This document shows positions 6,327 to 13,363 of a DNA stretch of 13,363 nt, piece by piece. Location: NCBI GenBank assembly GCA_031292015.1, contig JARLHY010000186.1:1-13363 (forward strand), given 5' to 3'. The position numbers and the translations under genes are program-made. Below the pieces are notes generated by a model. It was given only the letters and a program-made list of their open reading frames with translations. It was not told where the DNA came from and searched no databases. Source of the DNA: Negativicutes bacterium (lineage in GTDB: Bacteria; Bacillota_C; Negativicutes; Sporomusales_B; JARLHX01). Numbering within the stretch: the stretch's first letter is position 1; each line of letters opens with the position of its first letter.

Positions 6327-7685
6327 ATGGCACAGCATGCTCGTTTCCGTTACGCCGGTCTGGATGAATTGAAGGCCGATATCGCCAGACTGGGGGTTAA
6401 TGTCCCGGTTTCAGCGAATATCGAGGTTCTTGGCAAGCCGATAAACATTGGCAAGAACACTGTTCCCAACCGTTTGGCGATCAATCCCATGGAGGGGTGT
6501 GACGGCACGGCCGACGGCCGGCCCGGCGAACTTACCCGGCGCCGCTACCGGCGATTCGCCGAAGGCGGGGCAGGCCTGCTATGGTATGAGGCCACCGCGG
6601 TGGTGGACGAAGGTCGGGCCAACCCGCGCCAGCTGTCGATCAATAGCGGGACCGCGGGCGATTTGGCCGCCATGCTGGCCGAATCGCTGGCTGCCGCCAA
6701 GGAAGCGGGCTGCGACCGACCCTACACGGTTTTACAGCTTACCCATTCCGGCCGATACAGCAATCCCGGCGGCGGTCCGGCGCCGAGGGTCGCTGCCGCC
6801 AATCCCTATCTGGACGGCCGGTTTTCCAGCGTATATGTCATGACTGATGAAGATCTGGAGCGCCTGGAAGACCGTTATGTCGCCGCGGCGGTGATGGCGG
6901 CCGACGCCGGCTTCGACGCGGTGGACGTCAAGAGCTGCCACGGTTATCTCCTGGCTGAGCTGCTTTCGGCCCATACCCGGGAAGGCCGCTATGGCGGCAG
7001 TTTTGAAAACCGTACCCGGATGGTGAGCAATATCGTCGATAAAATCAAGAGCAAGCTGGGGGACAGATTGAGCATCGCCGTCCGGCTGGGGGTGTACGAC
7101 CAACTCCCGTACCCATATGGCTGGGGTGTTGACAGACAAGACCATTACAAGCCGGATTTCAGTGAACCGGCCAGATTATTGACGCTGCTCAGGGAAAAAG
7201 GTGTGGAATTATTCAATATCAGCATGGGCAGCCCTTATTACAACCCACACCTGACCAGGCCCTACGACGTCGGGCCGTACCTGCCGCCGAAGCATCCGCT
7301 GGAAGGCGTGGAGCTGATGCTGGGGGCGGTGAGGACACTCCAGGCTGCGGTACCCGGAGCGGCGTTCATGGGAGTGGGCCTTAGCTGGCTGCGCCATCTG
7401 GCGCCGTACGTCGCCGCCGGCTGCATCGAACAGGGCTGGTTCAATCTGGCCGGGTTCGGCCGCCAGGCCTTCGCCTATCCCGGGTTTGCCGGCGATCTGC
7501 TGAAAAAGGGAGCTTTCGACCAGGCCAAGACCTGCCTGGCCTGCAGCAAGTGCACGGTAATCATGCGCGACGGGGGCTGCACCGGCTGTGTGCCCAGGGA
7601 CGCTGCGGTGTATGGGCCAATCTATCAAAAAGGGCGGGCAGGAAAAGCCGCGGCCGAGAGCGACCGGGTAGCGGAGCATCTGTAA
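6327..7685 (+). CDS. Old Yellow Enzyme-family NADH:flavin oxidoreductase with Cys-rich C-terminus
   Basis: 452 residues. The FMN TIM-barrel is recognised from NRLAINPMEG (49-57 region), QLTHSGRYS (137-145), the catalytic region HGYLLAELLS (205-214) and GRYGGSFENRTR (220-231). The barrel fits the long OYE branch of 2,4-dienoyl-CoA reductase and trimethylamine dehydrogenase, but the second FAD/NAD(P) domain of those enzymes is absent. Near the C-terminus five cysteines (403, 406, 409, 418, 421) are spaced C-x2-C-x2-C-x8-C-x2-C. The related enzymes bind a 4Fe-4S cluster there with C-x2-C-x3-C-x11-C, so a cluster is plausible but the spacing is not standard. The enzyme probably reduces or oxidises an activated C=C or a similar bond. 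GGAGG (6316-6320) lies 6 bases before the ATG. Lies between the regulator and the ABC importer genes. Confidence 0.9.
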   Translation: MAQHARFRYAGLDELKADIARLGVNVPVSANIEVLGKPINIGKNTVPNRLAINPMEGCDGTADGRPGELTRRRYRRFAEGGAGLLWYEATAVVDEGRANPRQLSINSGTAGDLAAMLAESLAAAKEAGCDRPYTVLQLTHSGRYSNPGGGPAPRVAAANPYLDGRFSSVYVMTDEDLERLEDRYVAAAVMAADAGFDAVDVKSCHGYLLAELLSAHTREGRYGGSFENRTRMVSNIVDKIKSKLGDRLSIAVRLGVYDQLPYPYGWGVDRQDHYKPDFSEPARLLTLLREKGVELFNISMGSPYYNPHLTRPYDVGPYLPPKHPLEGVELMLGAVRTLQAAVPGAAFMGVGLSWLRHLAPYVAAGCIEQGWFNLAGFGRQAFAYPGFAGDLLKKGAFDQAKTCLACSKCTVIMRDGGCTGCVPRDAAVYGPIYQKGRAGKAAAESDRVAEHL

Positions 7686-7688
7686 ACC

Positions 7689-7721
7689 CCTGAGGTATGG
7701 CCACAGCGTGCCGACTTCAGG
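7689..7721. other. Hairpin after the oxidoreductase gene
   Basis: CCTGAGGT (7689-7696) pairs with ACTTCAGG (7714-7721), with one G-U. An inner GGCCAC/GTGCC stem has one bulge. No T run follows, so it is not a typical intrinsic terminator. It may attenuate or process the message ahead of the importer genes. The rest of the 182-base gap (to 7867) has two further small hairpins, at 7741-7753 and 7804-7820. Confidence 0.45.
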
Positions 7722-7803
7722 CTAAATAGAGATCAGACAGCGGCCTTGGGCCGGTGAAGAAGGAATTCAATACAGGAAGAAAGGGGGATTTAGGTTTCAG
7801 CCT

Positions 7804-7820
7804 GGCCGCGAGACGCGGCC
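7804..7820. other. GC hairpin GGCCGCG-AGA-CGCGGCC upstream of the binding-protein gene
   Basis: A perfect 7-bp stem with a 3-nt loop, extendable by two weaker pairs, about 50 bases before the livK-like start. No T-tract. It may lie in the mRNA leader and affect stability or translation. No convincing promoter is visible around it. Confidence 0.45.
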
Positions 7821-7867
7821 GGAGCCGGATGAATCGCGGTTTGTCACAACACAGGAGGAGGATCGAC

Positions 7868-9052
7868 ATGAAAAAGGTTAGCATATGGGTCCTGATTGGT
7901 CTATTGGTGGCCGCCACGGCGGTTCTTGCAGGCTGCGGTTCAGCTGGAGGAGGCTCCGCCGCCAAGGAAATCGTCATCGGCAACCTGCAGGACCTGAGCG
8001 GCCCGACGTCGGTTTTGGGTAATGCCGTAACCCGCGGGGTGGAACTGGCTATTGACAAGATGAACAGCCAGGGGGGCATTAACGGCAGCAAAATCAAGCT
8101 TATCACGCTGGACACCAAGGGGGACGTCCAGGAAGCGATCAAAGCTTTCAATCGCCTGGTGGACCAAGAGAAAGCCGTCGTGGTTGTGGGGCCGCCGGTC
8201 AGTAATATCGGCATCGGCCTGGCGTCGATCGCCGACGCCAAGAAGGTGGCGTTCGTGGGAAGCTTCGCCGATCCCCGGGCCACGGTGGGCGAAGACGGCA
8301 AGGTTCATCCGTCGATGTTCCTGCTGCAGCCCAGCACAGTGCAATACGGCGAGATTATGGCCAGCTACGCGGTGGAAAAACTGGGTCTGAAGAAAATCGC
8401 CATCCTTTATGATCAGTCCAACGCCTATGCCGTTTCGCTGGTTGCTCCCTTCAAAAAGTACGCCCAGGGCGTAGGGGCCACGATTGTGGATGAAGAGGTA
8501 TACAGCAGAGGGGACAAAGACTTCAGAACCCAGCTGTCCAAGATCAAGGATTCGGGTGCTGACGTGGTATTCGCCCCCAACTATATGCAGGAACTGATCA
8601 TCACCGCCAAGCAGAGCCGTCAGCTCGGCCTGACAATGCCCTTCTTCGGGGCGCTGGACTACGCCGCGCCTTTCGCTTCGCTGGTCAACGACCCGGATGC
8701 CGCCAACAATATCTTCTTTGCCAACAATTATTCCGACAGCGAACCGCAGCTGGCTGAGGTGAGAAACGCTTACAAGGCCAAGTACAATGAAGATCCCATC
8801 AACAAGGTCTATCTCGGCTACGACAAAATGCTGGTCATCGCCGAAGCCATCAAGCTGGGCGGCGCTGCCACTCCGGACAAGATCATCGAGGGTCTGAACA
8901 AGGTCAAAGGTGTGCAGGGCTCGACCGGGGTTCTGACGATTTCCCCGCAGAATCACCAGCCGGTGGGACTGTCGATGGTCATGTATAAAATCGAGCAGGG
9001 CAAATACATCGACCTTGGCCGCTATATCCCGGAAAAACATAAGAACCAGTAA
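7868..9052 (+). CDS. livK: Branched-chain-type ABC transporter substrate-binding lipoprotein
   Basis: 394 residues when started at the ATG at 7868, which follows an AGGAGGAGG site. The frame is open upstream to a GTG at 7754, but that start has no good ribosome binding site and would bury the signal sequence. The N-terminus MKK, a hydrophobic stretch and the lipobox LAGC with Cys23 indicate lipid attachment outside the cytoplasmic membrane. The mature part begins KEIVIGNLQDLSGPTSVLG, typical of the LivJ/LivK/HAAT type-I binding-protein family. It is followed by GGINGSKIKL and a two-lobe Venus-flytrap layout. The first-lobe ligand loop reads GPPVSNIG rather than the serine-rich loop of the classical leucine-binding proteins, so the ligand need not be an amino acid. 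It delivers substrate to the downstream permease pair. Confidence 0.92.
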   Translation: MKKVSIWVLIGLLVAATAVLAGCGSAGGGSAAKEIVIGNLQDLSGPTSVLGNAVTRGVELAIDKMNSQGGINGSKIKLITLDTKGDVQEAIKAFNRLVDQEKAVVVVGPPVSNIGIGLASIADAKKVAFVGSFADPRATVGEDGKVHPSMFLLQPSTVQYGEIMASYAVEKLGLKKIAILYDQSNAYAVSLVAPFKKYAQGVGATIVDEEVYSRGDKDFRTQLSKIKDSGADVVFAPNYMQELIITAKQSRQLGLTMPFFGALDYAAPFASLVNDPDAANNIFFANNYSDSEPQLAEVRNAYKAKYNEDPINKVYLGYDKMLVIAEAIKLGGAATPDKIIEGLNKVKGVQGSTGVLTISPQNHQPVGLSMVMYKIEQGKYIDLGRYIPEKHKNQ

Positions 9053-9063
9053 AGACTGTTGCC

Positions 9064-9096
9064 TGCAGGAACGCCGTGAGTACCGGCGTTCCTGCA
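9064..9096. other. Perfect 13-bp hairpin between binding-protein and permease genes
   Basis: TGCAGGAACGCCG (9064-9076) pairs without mismatch with CGGCGTTCCTGCA (9084-9096) across a 7-nt loop (TGAGTAC). It starts 11 bases after the livK stop and is followed by AAGTATC, not a T run. Such stems after binding-protein genes are known to shield the upstream message from 3' exonucleases, which lets the binding protein be made in excess over the permease. That role is inferred here. Confidence 0.8.
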
Positions 9097-9144
9097 AAGT
9101 ATCAACAACCGACAGTTAGACGGCAACGAGGAGGGTAGCCAAAA

Positions 9145-10035
9145 GTGACCATACAATTGCTTGTCAACGGAATATCGCTGGGCTCGGTGTATGCGCTGAT
9201 CGCCGTCGGCTTTGCGCTGGTCTTCAATATTCTCAAATTCTCCAATTTCGCGCACGGCGGCCTGATGACGGTCACCGCCTATATCGGCTATGTCGCCTCC
9301 CTTTTCCTGCGAAATTACATCTCTTCCCTGCCTTTGTTCGTGGCCACGCTGGTGGCGGCGGCGCTGGGCGGCGGGGTGCTCGGCCTCATTCTTGAGCGGG
9401 TTGCCTTCCGGCGGCTGCGCAACAGCAACAGCTCGGTTATTTACTACTTTATTTCCTCGATTACCATGGGTATTCTGATGGAAAACTTCATCACGATTTT
9501 TGCTTCCAGCAACTTTTACTCTTATCCGCCCTTCCTGCCGTCAGCGGCTTTCAATTTCGCCAATCTGAGTTTCGCCATTCCCGATCTTTTAATGCTCTGC
9601 TTTTCCACCGGCGCGCTGGGGATTTTACTGTTTGTTCTTTACCGGACAAAAATCGGCCTGGCTATCAGAACGACTTCTTTTGATGTCAATACCGCCAGGC
9701 TCATGGGCATGGACCCGAACGCCGTGGTGGCCACCACCTTTTTTGTGGCCGGCGTGCTGGGCGGTATCAGCGGCGTGTTTCTGGGGATCAACTATACGCT
9801 GTATCCTCAACTGGGCCAGCTGATTGTCAAAGGATTCGTGGCTTCGGTTATCGGCGGCCTCGGCAGCATCTCCGGGGCGCTGATCGGTGCCGTTCTTCTG
9901 GGGGTTGTGGAGATATTCCTGATCGGCCTGGTCGGGGCAGGCTGGGCTCCTGTATTCGTTTTTGTGATTATGCTGGTGTTTTTGCTGCTCCGTCCGCGCG
10001 GCATTTCGGGCGTGGTAGTGCAGGAAAAAGCGTAG
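9145..10035 (+). CDS. livH: Branched-chain-type ABC transporter permease LivH
   Basis: 296 residues with about eight hydrophobic membrane segments, the usual size for LivH. The N-terminal stretch NGISLGSVYALIAVGFALVF (8-27) followed by FSNFAHGGLMTV is the family hallmark, as is the late GFVASVIGGLGSISGALIGA (230-249). The cytoplasmic loop GLAIRTTSFDVNTARLMGMD (171-190) is the expected contact for the ATPase subunits. GTG start with GAGGAGGG (9128-9135) upstream at a 9-base spacing. 92 bases separate it from the binding-protein gene and 12 from livM. Confidence 0.94.
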   Translation: MTIQLLVNGISLGSVYALIAVGFALVFNILKFSNFAHGGLMTVTAYIGYVASLFLRNYISSLPLFVATLVAAALGGGVLGLILERVAFRRLRNSNSSVIYYFISSITMGILMENFITIFASSNFYSYPPFLPSAAFNFANLSFAIPDLLMLCFSTGALGILLFVLYRTKIGLAIRTTSFDVNTARLMGMDPNAVVATTFFVAGVLGGISGVFLGINYTLYPQLGQLIVKGFVASVIGGLGSISGALIGAVLLGVVEIFLIGLVGAGWAPVFVFVIMLVFLLLRPRGISGVVVQEKA

Positions 10036-10047
10036 AGGGGGGCGTCT

Positions 10048-10899
10048 ATGGAATATCTTGTTTCGACACTCACATTCACCGGAATAAGCCTGATCGGCGT
10101 CCTCGGGGTGTACCTGGTCACCGGGCTGACCGGACTGTTTTCTTTTGGGCAGGCCGCTTTTTTGGCGGTGGGGGCCTATGTTTCGGCTGTGTTGTTCAAA
10201 AGCTTTGGCCTGCCGCTGCCGCTGGCGGCGGTGGCGGCGATGGCCACCGGGCTGGTTGCCGGGCTGATTGTGGGGGTTCCCACTGTCCGTCTGCGCCGGG
10301 ACTATATTTCACTGGTGACCTTCGGCTTCGGCGAGGCCATCATCGCCGTTCTCAACAATTCCACCAGCATCACCGGCGGCGCCACCGGCCTGTCGGGAGT
10401 GCCCCAGCTCACCAATTTTCCGCTGGTGCTGGCCAGTGTCGCCGTCTGCCTGGCGATTGTCATCAGTTATAAGAATTCCAAGTACGGACGGCAGTGCCTG
10501 GCGCTGCGCAGCGATGAACTGGCGGCGAAGGCGATGGGTATCAATGTGGAGCGGCTGAAGCTGACGACCTTTTTGATCGCCAGCGTTATGACCAGCTTTG
10601 CCGGGGTTCTGTTCGTTTTTTACACCACGTATGTCGAGCCGGGGGCTTTCGGCTGGGTGGTTTCGGCGGAATGGACGATCATTGTCTTCGTCGGCGGTAT
10701 CAACAGCCTGACCGGGGCGGTGGCGGCCACGGTCCTCCTGACCGGGCTGCCGGAGTTGCTGCGGTTTGCGTCCGAGTGGAGGATCGCCATTTACTGCGTT
10801 ATCGTCCTCTTGATTCTCAACTTCCGTCCAAGCGGCCTTTTTGGCCAATACGAGATTTCGCTAAGGTCGATCAGACAACTTCTCGGCAAAGGAGCCTAG
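10048..10899 (+). CDS. livM: Branched-chain-type ABC transporter permease LivM
   Basis: 283 residues, hydrophobic throughout, and the second half of the membrane channel with LivH. Recognised by GLTGLFSFGQAAFLAVGAY (26-44), the GGATGLSG motif (110-117) and the loop GRQCLALRSDELAAKAMGIN (148-167), which is the coupling region to the ATPases. It lacks the N-terminal extension of the enterobacterial protein, as many Firmicutes homologues do. A GAGGGGGG site overlaps the livH stop region, 5 bases before the ATG. Only 5 bases separate it from livG. Confidence 0.93.
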   Translation: MEYLVSTLTFTGISLIGVLGVYLVTGLTGLFSFGQAAFLAVGAYVSAVLFKSFGLPLPLAAVAAMATGLVAGLIVGVPTVRLRRDYISLVTFGFGEAIIAVLNNSTSITGGATGLSGVPQLTNFPLVLASVAVCLAIVISYKNSKYGRQCLALRSDELAAKAMGINVERLKLTTFLIASVMTSFAGVLFVFYTTYVEPGAFGWVVSAEWTIIVFVGGINSLTGAVAATVLLTGLPELLRFASEWRIAIYCVIVLLILNFRPSGLFGQYEISLRSIRQLLGKGA

Positions 10900-10904
10900 G
10901 CAGT

Positions 10905-11684
10905 ATGAGTTTGTTAGAAGTCAAAGGTATTTCCAAAGCGTTTGGCGGCGTAAAAGCGATCGACGACTTTTCTTTCGAAGTGGACCGCCACGCCATCGTC
11001 GGGATTATCGGCCCCAACGGAGCCGGCAAGACGACAGCCTTCAACCTGCTCACCGGGGTGTATCCCCTTGACGCCGGCAAGGTTTTCCTGGACGGGAAAG
11101 AACTTACCGGCCTGCCGCAGCACGAGATCGCCCGGGCCGGGATGGGCCGGACTTTTCAGAACATCCGGGTGTTCCGAGGGCTGAATGTGCTGGAAAATGT
11201 GATGACCGCCGCTGATCCTTATTCCGGCTACAATTTGTTTGATATATGCTTCTTCAGCCGCCGCAAGCGCGACCGTGAACAGGCGGTGCGGGAGTCGAGC
11301 AAGAACTATCTGAAGATCGTCGGCCTGGAGGGCTATGAACAGGAAAAGCCGGAAAGCCTGCCGTACGGGCTGCAGCGGAAACTGGAGCTGGCCAGAGCCC
11401 TGGCGACGAATCCGAAAGTGCTGCTGCTGGACGAACCGGCGGCAGGCCTGAACCCCAGCGAGGTCCGGGCCTTCATCGAGCTGATCAGGACTATCCACAG
11501 CCAGTTCGAGTTTTCTATCATCATTATCGAGCATCGCCTGGAAGTGATCATGTCGCTGTCCTCGAAAATCTTCGTGCTGAATTTCGGTAAGCTGCTGGCC
11601 AGCGGGACTCCTGCGGAAGTCGTCAGCAACCGGGCGGTCACCGAGGCTTACCTGGGAGAGGAGGACACGGCGTGCTCAGTATAG
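10905..11684 (+). CDS. livG: Branched-chain-type ABC transporter ATP-binding protein LivG
   Basis: 259 residues from the ATG at 10905. The frame extends upstream over livM, but AAAGGAG (10888-10894), the homology start (MSLLEVKGISKAFGG) and the end of livM fix this start. Walker A GPNGAGKT (36-43), Q-loop Gln85 in TFQNIRVF, signature region YGLQRKLELA (154-163), Walker B VLLLDEP (172-178) and switch His210 in IIEHR are all present. The signature YGLQRKLE in place of LSGGQ is normal for LivG. It forms the ATPase heterodimer with LivF. A segment at about 104-125 (DPYSGYNLFDICFFSRRKR) is the LivG-specific insertion. Confidence 0.95.
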   Translation: MSLLEVKGISKAFGGVKAIDDFSFEVDRHAIVGIIGPNGAGKTTAFNLLTGVYPLDAGKVFLDGKELTGLPQHEIARAGMGRTFQNIRVFRGLNVLENVMTAADPYSGYNLFDICFFSRRKRDREQAVRESSKNYLKIVGLEGYEQEKPESLPYGLQRKLELARALATNPKVLLLDEPAAGLNPSEVRAFIELIRTIHSQFEFSIIIIEHRLEVIMSLSSKIFVLNFGKLLASGTPAEVVSNRAVTEAYLGEEDTACSV

Positions 11685-12376
11685 AAAAACTGCAGGTCGC
11701 GTACGGACCGGTCCAGGCTCTCCAGGGGGTCAGCCTGGAGGTGCCCCAAGGCAAAATCATCAGCATTATCGGCTCCAACGGAGCCGGCAAGACCACGCTG
11801 CTTAACACCATCTGCGGCCTTGTCCGGCAAAAGAGCGGGACGATCCGCTTCCAGGGCCAGGAACTGAGCCGGCTGGCTCACAAGGTGGTCAGGCTGGGGG
11901 TCGTGCAGGTGCCGGAGGGCCGCAAGGTGTTCTCCGGGCTTTCGGTGCGGGAGAATCTGATGGCCGGCGGCTACATCGTCGATGATAGCCGGAAGCTGGC
12001 GGAGCGAATCGAGAAGATGTTCGATTTATACCCTATCCTGCGGGAGCGCCAAAATCAGCACGCCGGGACGCTGAGCGGCGGCGAGCAGCAGATGCTGGCG
12101 ATCTGTCGGGGGCTGATGTCCGAGCCTAAACTGATCCTGCTGGACGAACCGTCGCTGGGATTGGCTCCGCTCATCGTCAACGGCGTCTTTGCGCTCGTCA
12201 GGCAGATCCGGGAGCACGGGATTACGGTGGTGCTTGTGGAGCAAAACGCCAAGAAGGCCTTGGCGCTGTGCGACTATGCCTATGTTCTGGAAAATGGCAA
12301 CATCGTGATGCAGGGGCTGGGGAAGGAACTGCTCTGCGACCCGGCGGTAAAAAAGGCCTACTTGGGCGATTTTTGA
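11672..12376 (+). CDS. livF: Branched-chain-type ABC transporter ATP-binding protein LivF
   Basis: 234 residues, the standard LivF length. The GTG start overlaps the end of livG by 13 bases, with AGGAGG (11659-11664) 7 bases before it, indicating translational coupling. Walker A GSNGAGKT (34-41), Q-loop Gln79 followed by VPEGRKVF, signature LSGGEQQ (134-140) and Walker B LILLDEP (154-160). The switch position is LVEQN (188-192), with Gln in place of His, as is usual for LivF. Together with LivG it powers the importer. A 28-base gap leads to the dehydrogenase gene. Confidence 0.95.
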   Translation: MLSIEKLQVAYGPVQALQGVSLEVPQGKIISIIGSNGAGKTTLLNTICGLVRQKSGTIRFQGQELSRLAHKVVRLGVVQVPEGRKVFSGLSVRENLMAGGYIVDDSRKLAERIEKMFDLYPILRERQNQHAGTLSGGEQQMLAICRGLMSEPKLILLDEPSLGLAPLIVNGVFALVRQIREHGITVVLVEQNAKKALALCDYAYVLENGNIVMQGLGKELLCDPAVKKAYLGDF

Positions 12377-12404
12377 CCAGGGGCTTGACAAGGGAGGAAG
12401 AACC

Positions 12405-13363
12405 ATGAAGAACAGGATGGCGATGGTGCAGTCGCCGGGGCTGGCCGAACTGGTGGAACGCCAGGTGCCGAAACCAACGGACACTCAGGTGATTATCGCG
12501 ATAAAGGCCTGCAGCATTTGCGGCGGCGACCTTCATATCTACAAAGGAAAACATCCCTCGGCGCCCCTGCCGATGGCGCTGGGCCACGAACTGGCCGGCG
12601 AGGTGGTCGAGGTTGGCGGTAAAGTCAAGTCGGTGCGGCTCGGTGACCGGGTGACGGTGGAGCCGGTCATCGCCTGTGGCGAATGTCCGCCCTGCCGGAG
12701 CGGAGTTTACGGGTATTGTGACAACCTGAGCTATCACTACCGGAAGGGTCAGGGAGCGTTGGCCGACTATTTTGTTGTCGATGAGCGGTATGTTTACAGC
12801 CTGCCGAGTCATTTGTCCTATGAGGCCGGTTCGCTGATCGAGCCGCTGGCGGTGGCGGTGCATGCCGCCAAACGGGCCAAGGTCGGCCTGGGGGATGAAG
12901 TGGTGATCATCGGCGCCGGTCCGATCGGCCTGCTGGTGACCGCGGTGTGCCGGGCAGCAGGGGCGAAGGAGATCATTGTCGCCGATATCGCCGATGTGCG
13001 GCTGGAGACGGCGGCAAAGATGGGAGCAACCCGGACGATCAATTCCCGGCAGGAGCAGGTGCCGGATGTCATCCGCCAGATGACCGGCGGGCGCGGCATC
13101 GCCAAGTCCTTCGAATGCGTCGGCCGCGAGGAAACCTTCATCCAGGCCATGGCCTGCCTGTGTAAAGGCGGTCTGGCCACGATGCTCGGCATCTTCGAAC
13201 AGCCTACCATCCAGATTCCGGCGACGATTTTCGTCGCCCAGGAAATCACTGTTCAGGGCTCCCAGGGCTATTGCTGGGATTTCCCCACCGCTCTCGGCCT
13301 GACCGGTACCATCGACCTTGACAAGATCGTCTCCCACGTTTTTCCGCTGAGCGAGGTCGGCAA
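12405..13363 (+). CDS. Zinc-dependent medium-chain alcohol dehydrogenase (3' end outside window)
   Basis: 319 complete codons are visible before the window edge cuts it; families of this type are about 340-360 residues. Catalytic zinc ligands: Cys39 in ACSICGGDLH and His61-Glu62 in LGHELAGEV, with Glu146 in EPLAVAVH near the site. Structural zinc is bound by Cys91, Cys94, Cys97 and Cys105 (EPVIACGECPPC...YC). The Rossmann motif is GAGPIG (170-175), and Asp194 at the end of the second strand favours NAD over NADP. It resembles sorbitol, threonine and galactitol-phosphate dehydrogenases, but the alcohol cannot be assigned. GGAGG (12393-12397) lies 7 bases before the ATG. It probably belongs to the importer operon and oxidises the imported compound or a product of the flavoenzyme. 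Confidence 0.93.
   Translation, partial: MKNRMAMVQSPGLAELVERQVPKPTDTQVIIAIKACSICGGDLHIYKGKHPSAPLPMALGHELAGEVVEVGGKVKSVRLGDRVTVEPVIACGECPPCRSGVYGYCDNLSYHYRKGQGALADYFVVDERYVYSLPSHLSYEAGSLIEPLAVAVHAAKRAKVGLGDEVVIIGAGPIGLLVTAVCRAAGAKEIIVADIADVRLETAAKMGATRTINSRQEQVPDVIRQMTGGRGIAKSFECVGREETFIQAMACLCKGGLATMLGIFEQPTIQIPATIFVAQEITVQGSQGYCWDFPTALGLTGTIDLDKIVSHVFPLSEVG

Noticed and set aside
7754..7867. Longer N-terminus of the binding protein from a GTG
   Set aside because: It would place 38 charged residues before a perfect lipoprotein signal; the AGGAGGAGG site points to 7868.
7940..9097. Minus-strand open frame of 385 codons
   Set aside because: It lies wholly opposite the clear substrate-binding lipoprotein gene; its translation is low-complexity and His/Arg/Gln-rich without motifs.
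10671..10904. Upstream extension of the livG frame
   Set aside because: It overlaps livM in another frame and precedes the conserved LivG N-terminus; the ATG at 10905 has its own ribosome binding site.
12384..12389. TTGACA resembling a -35 box before the dehydrogenase gene
   Set aside because: Only 15 bases from the start codon, leaving no room for a -10 element and leader; most likely chance.
12222..13337. Long minus-strand open frame of 371 codons under livF and the dehydrogenase
   Set aside because: The plus strand encodes a textbook zinc alcohol dehydrogenase here, with all zinc ligands and a good ribosome binding site. The minus frame has no recognisable motif and owes its length to GC-rich codon bias.
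1..13363. CRISPR array, phage genes, defence system or transposase
   Set aside because: No regularly spaced direct repeats, no integrase/transposase or nuclease motifs were seen on either strand.

Overview
The window is a stretch of chromosome from what looks like a low-redundancy, GC-rich member of the Firmicutes, perhaps Negativicutes (Sporomusa-like). The lineage is an inference. It rests on strong GGAGG-type ribosome binding sites before nearly every gene, TTG and GTG starts, a single-domain PTS-type DhaM and a LacI/CcpA-style operator. No rRNA, tRNA, transposase, CRISPR array or phage gene was found.

Left part (1-2125): a hairpin-rich non-coding segment (1-285) leads into a gene for a cytoplasmic tetratricopeptide-repeat protein of unknown role (292-1635). 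It is followed by a 490-base non-coding stretch. This holds a large branched inverted repeat (1657-1842), a weak terminator, a probable extended -10 promoter and a foldable leader in front of the next operon.

Middle (2126-5093): dhaK, dhaL and dhaM form a compact operon encoding PTS-dependent dihydroxyacetone kinase. All key residues are visible: the covalent substrate histidine of DhaK, the Mg-ADP aspartates of DhaL and the phosphohistidine of DhaM. Phosphate would pass from PEP through enzyme I and HPr (not in the window) to DhaM, then DhaL-bound ADP, then dihydroxyacetone held on DhaK. A bidirectional terminator separates this operon from a convergent alpha/beta-hydrolase gene on the minus strand.

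Right part (5289-13363): a LacI-family regulator, divergent from the hydrolase, opens a co-directional series. It continues with an Old Yellow Enzyme-type flavin oxidoreductase with a cysteine-rich tail, a complete five-gene branched-chain-type ABC importer (lipoprotein, two permeases, two ATPases) and a zinc-dependent medium-chain alcohol dehydrogenase cut by the window edge. A near-consensus operator lies just upstream of the regulator. The arrangement reads as a substrate-inducible uptake and catabolism module: import, then redox steps by the flavoenzyme and the dehydrogenase, possibly with ester or lactone hydrolysis. The substrate cannot be named from sequence. Three intergenic gaps in this part carry hairpins without T-tracts, most strikingly a perfect 13-bp stem between the binding-protein gene and the first permease gene. 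That pattern fits tuning of expression within one long transcript.
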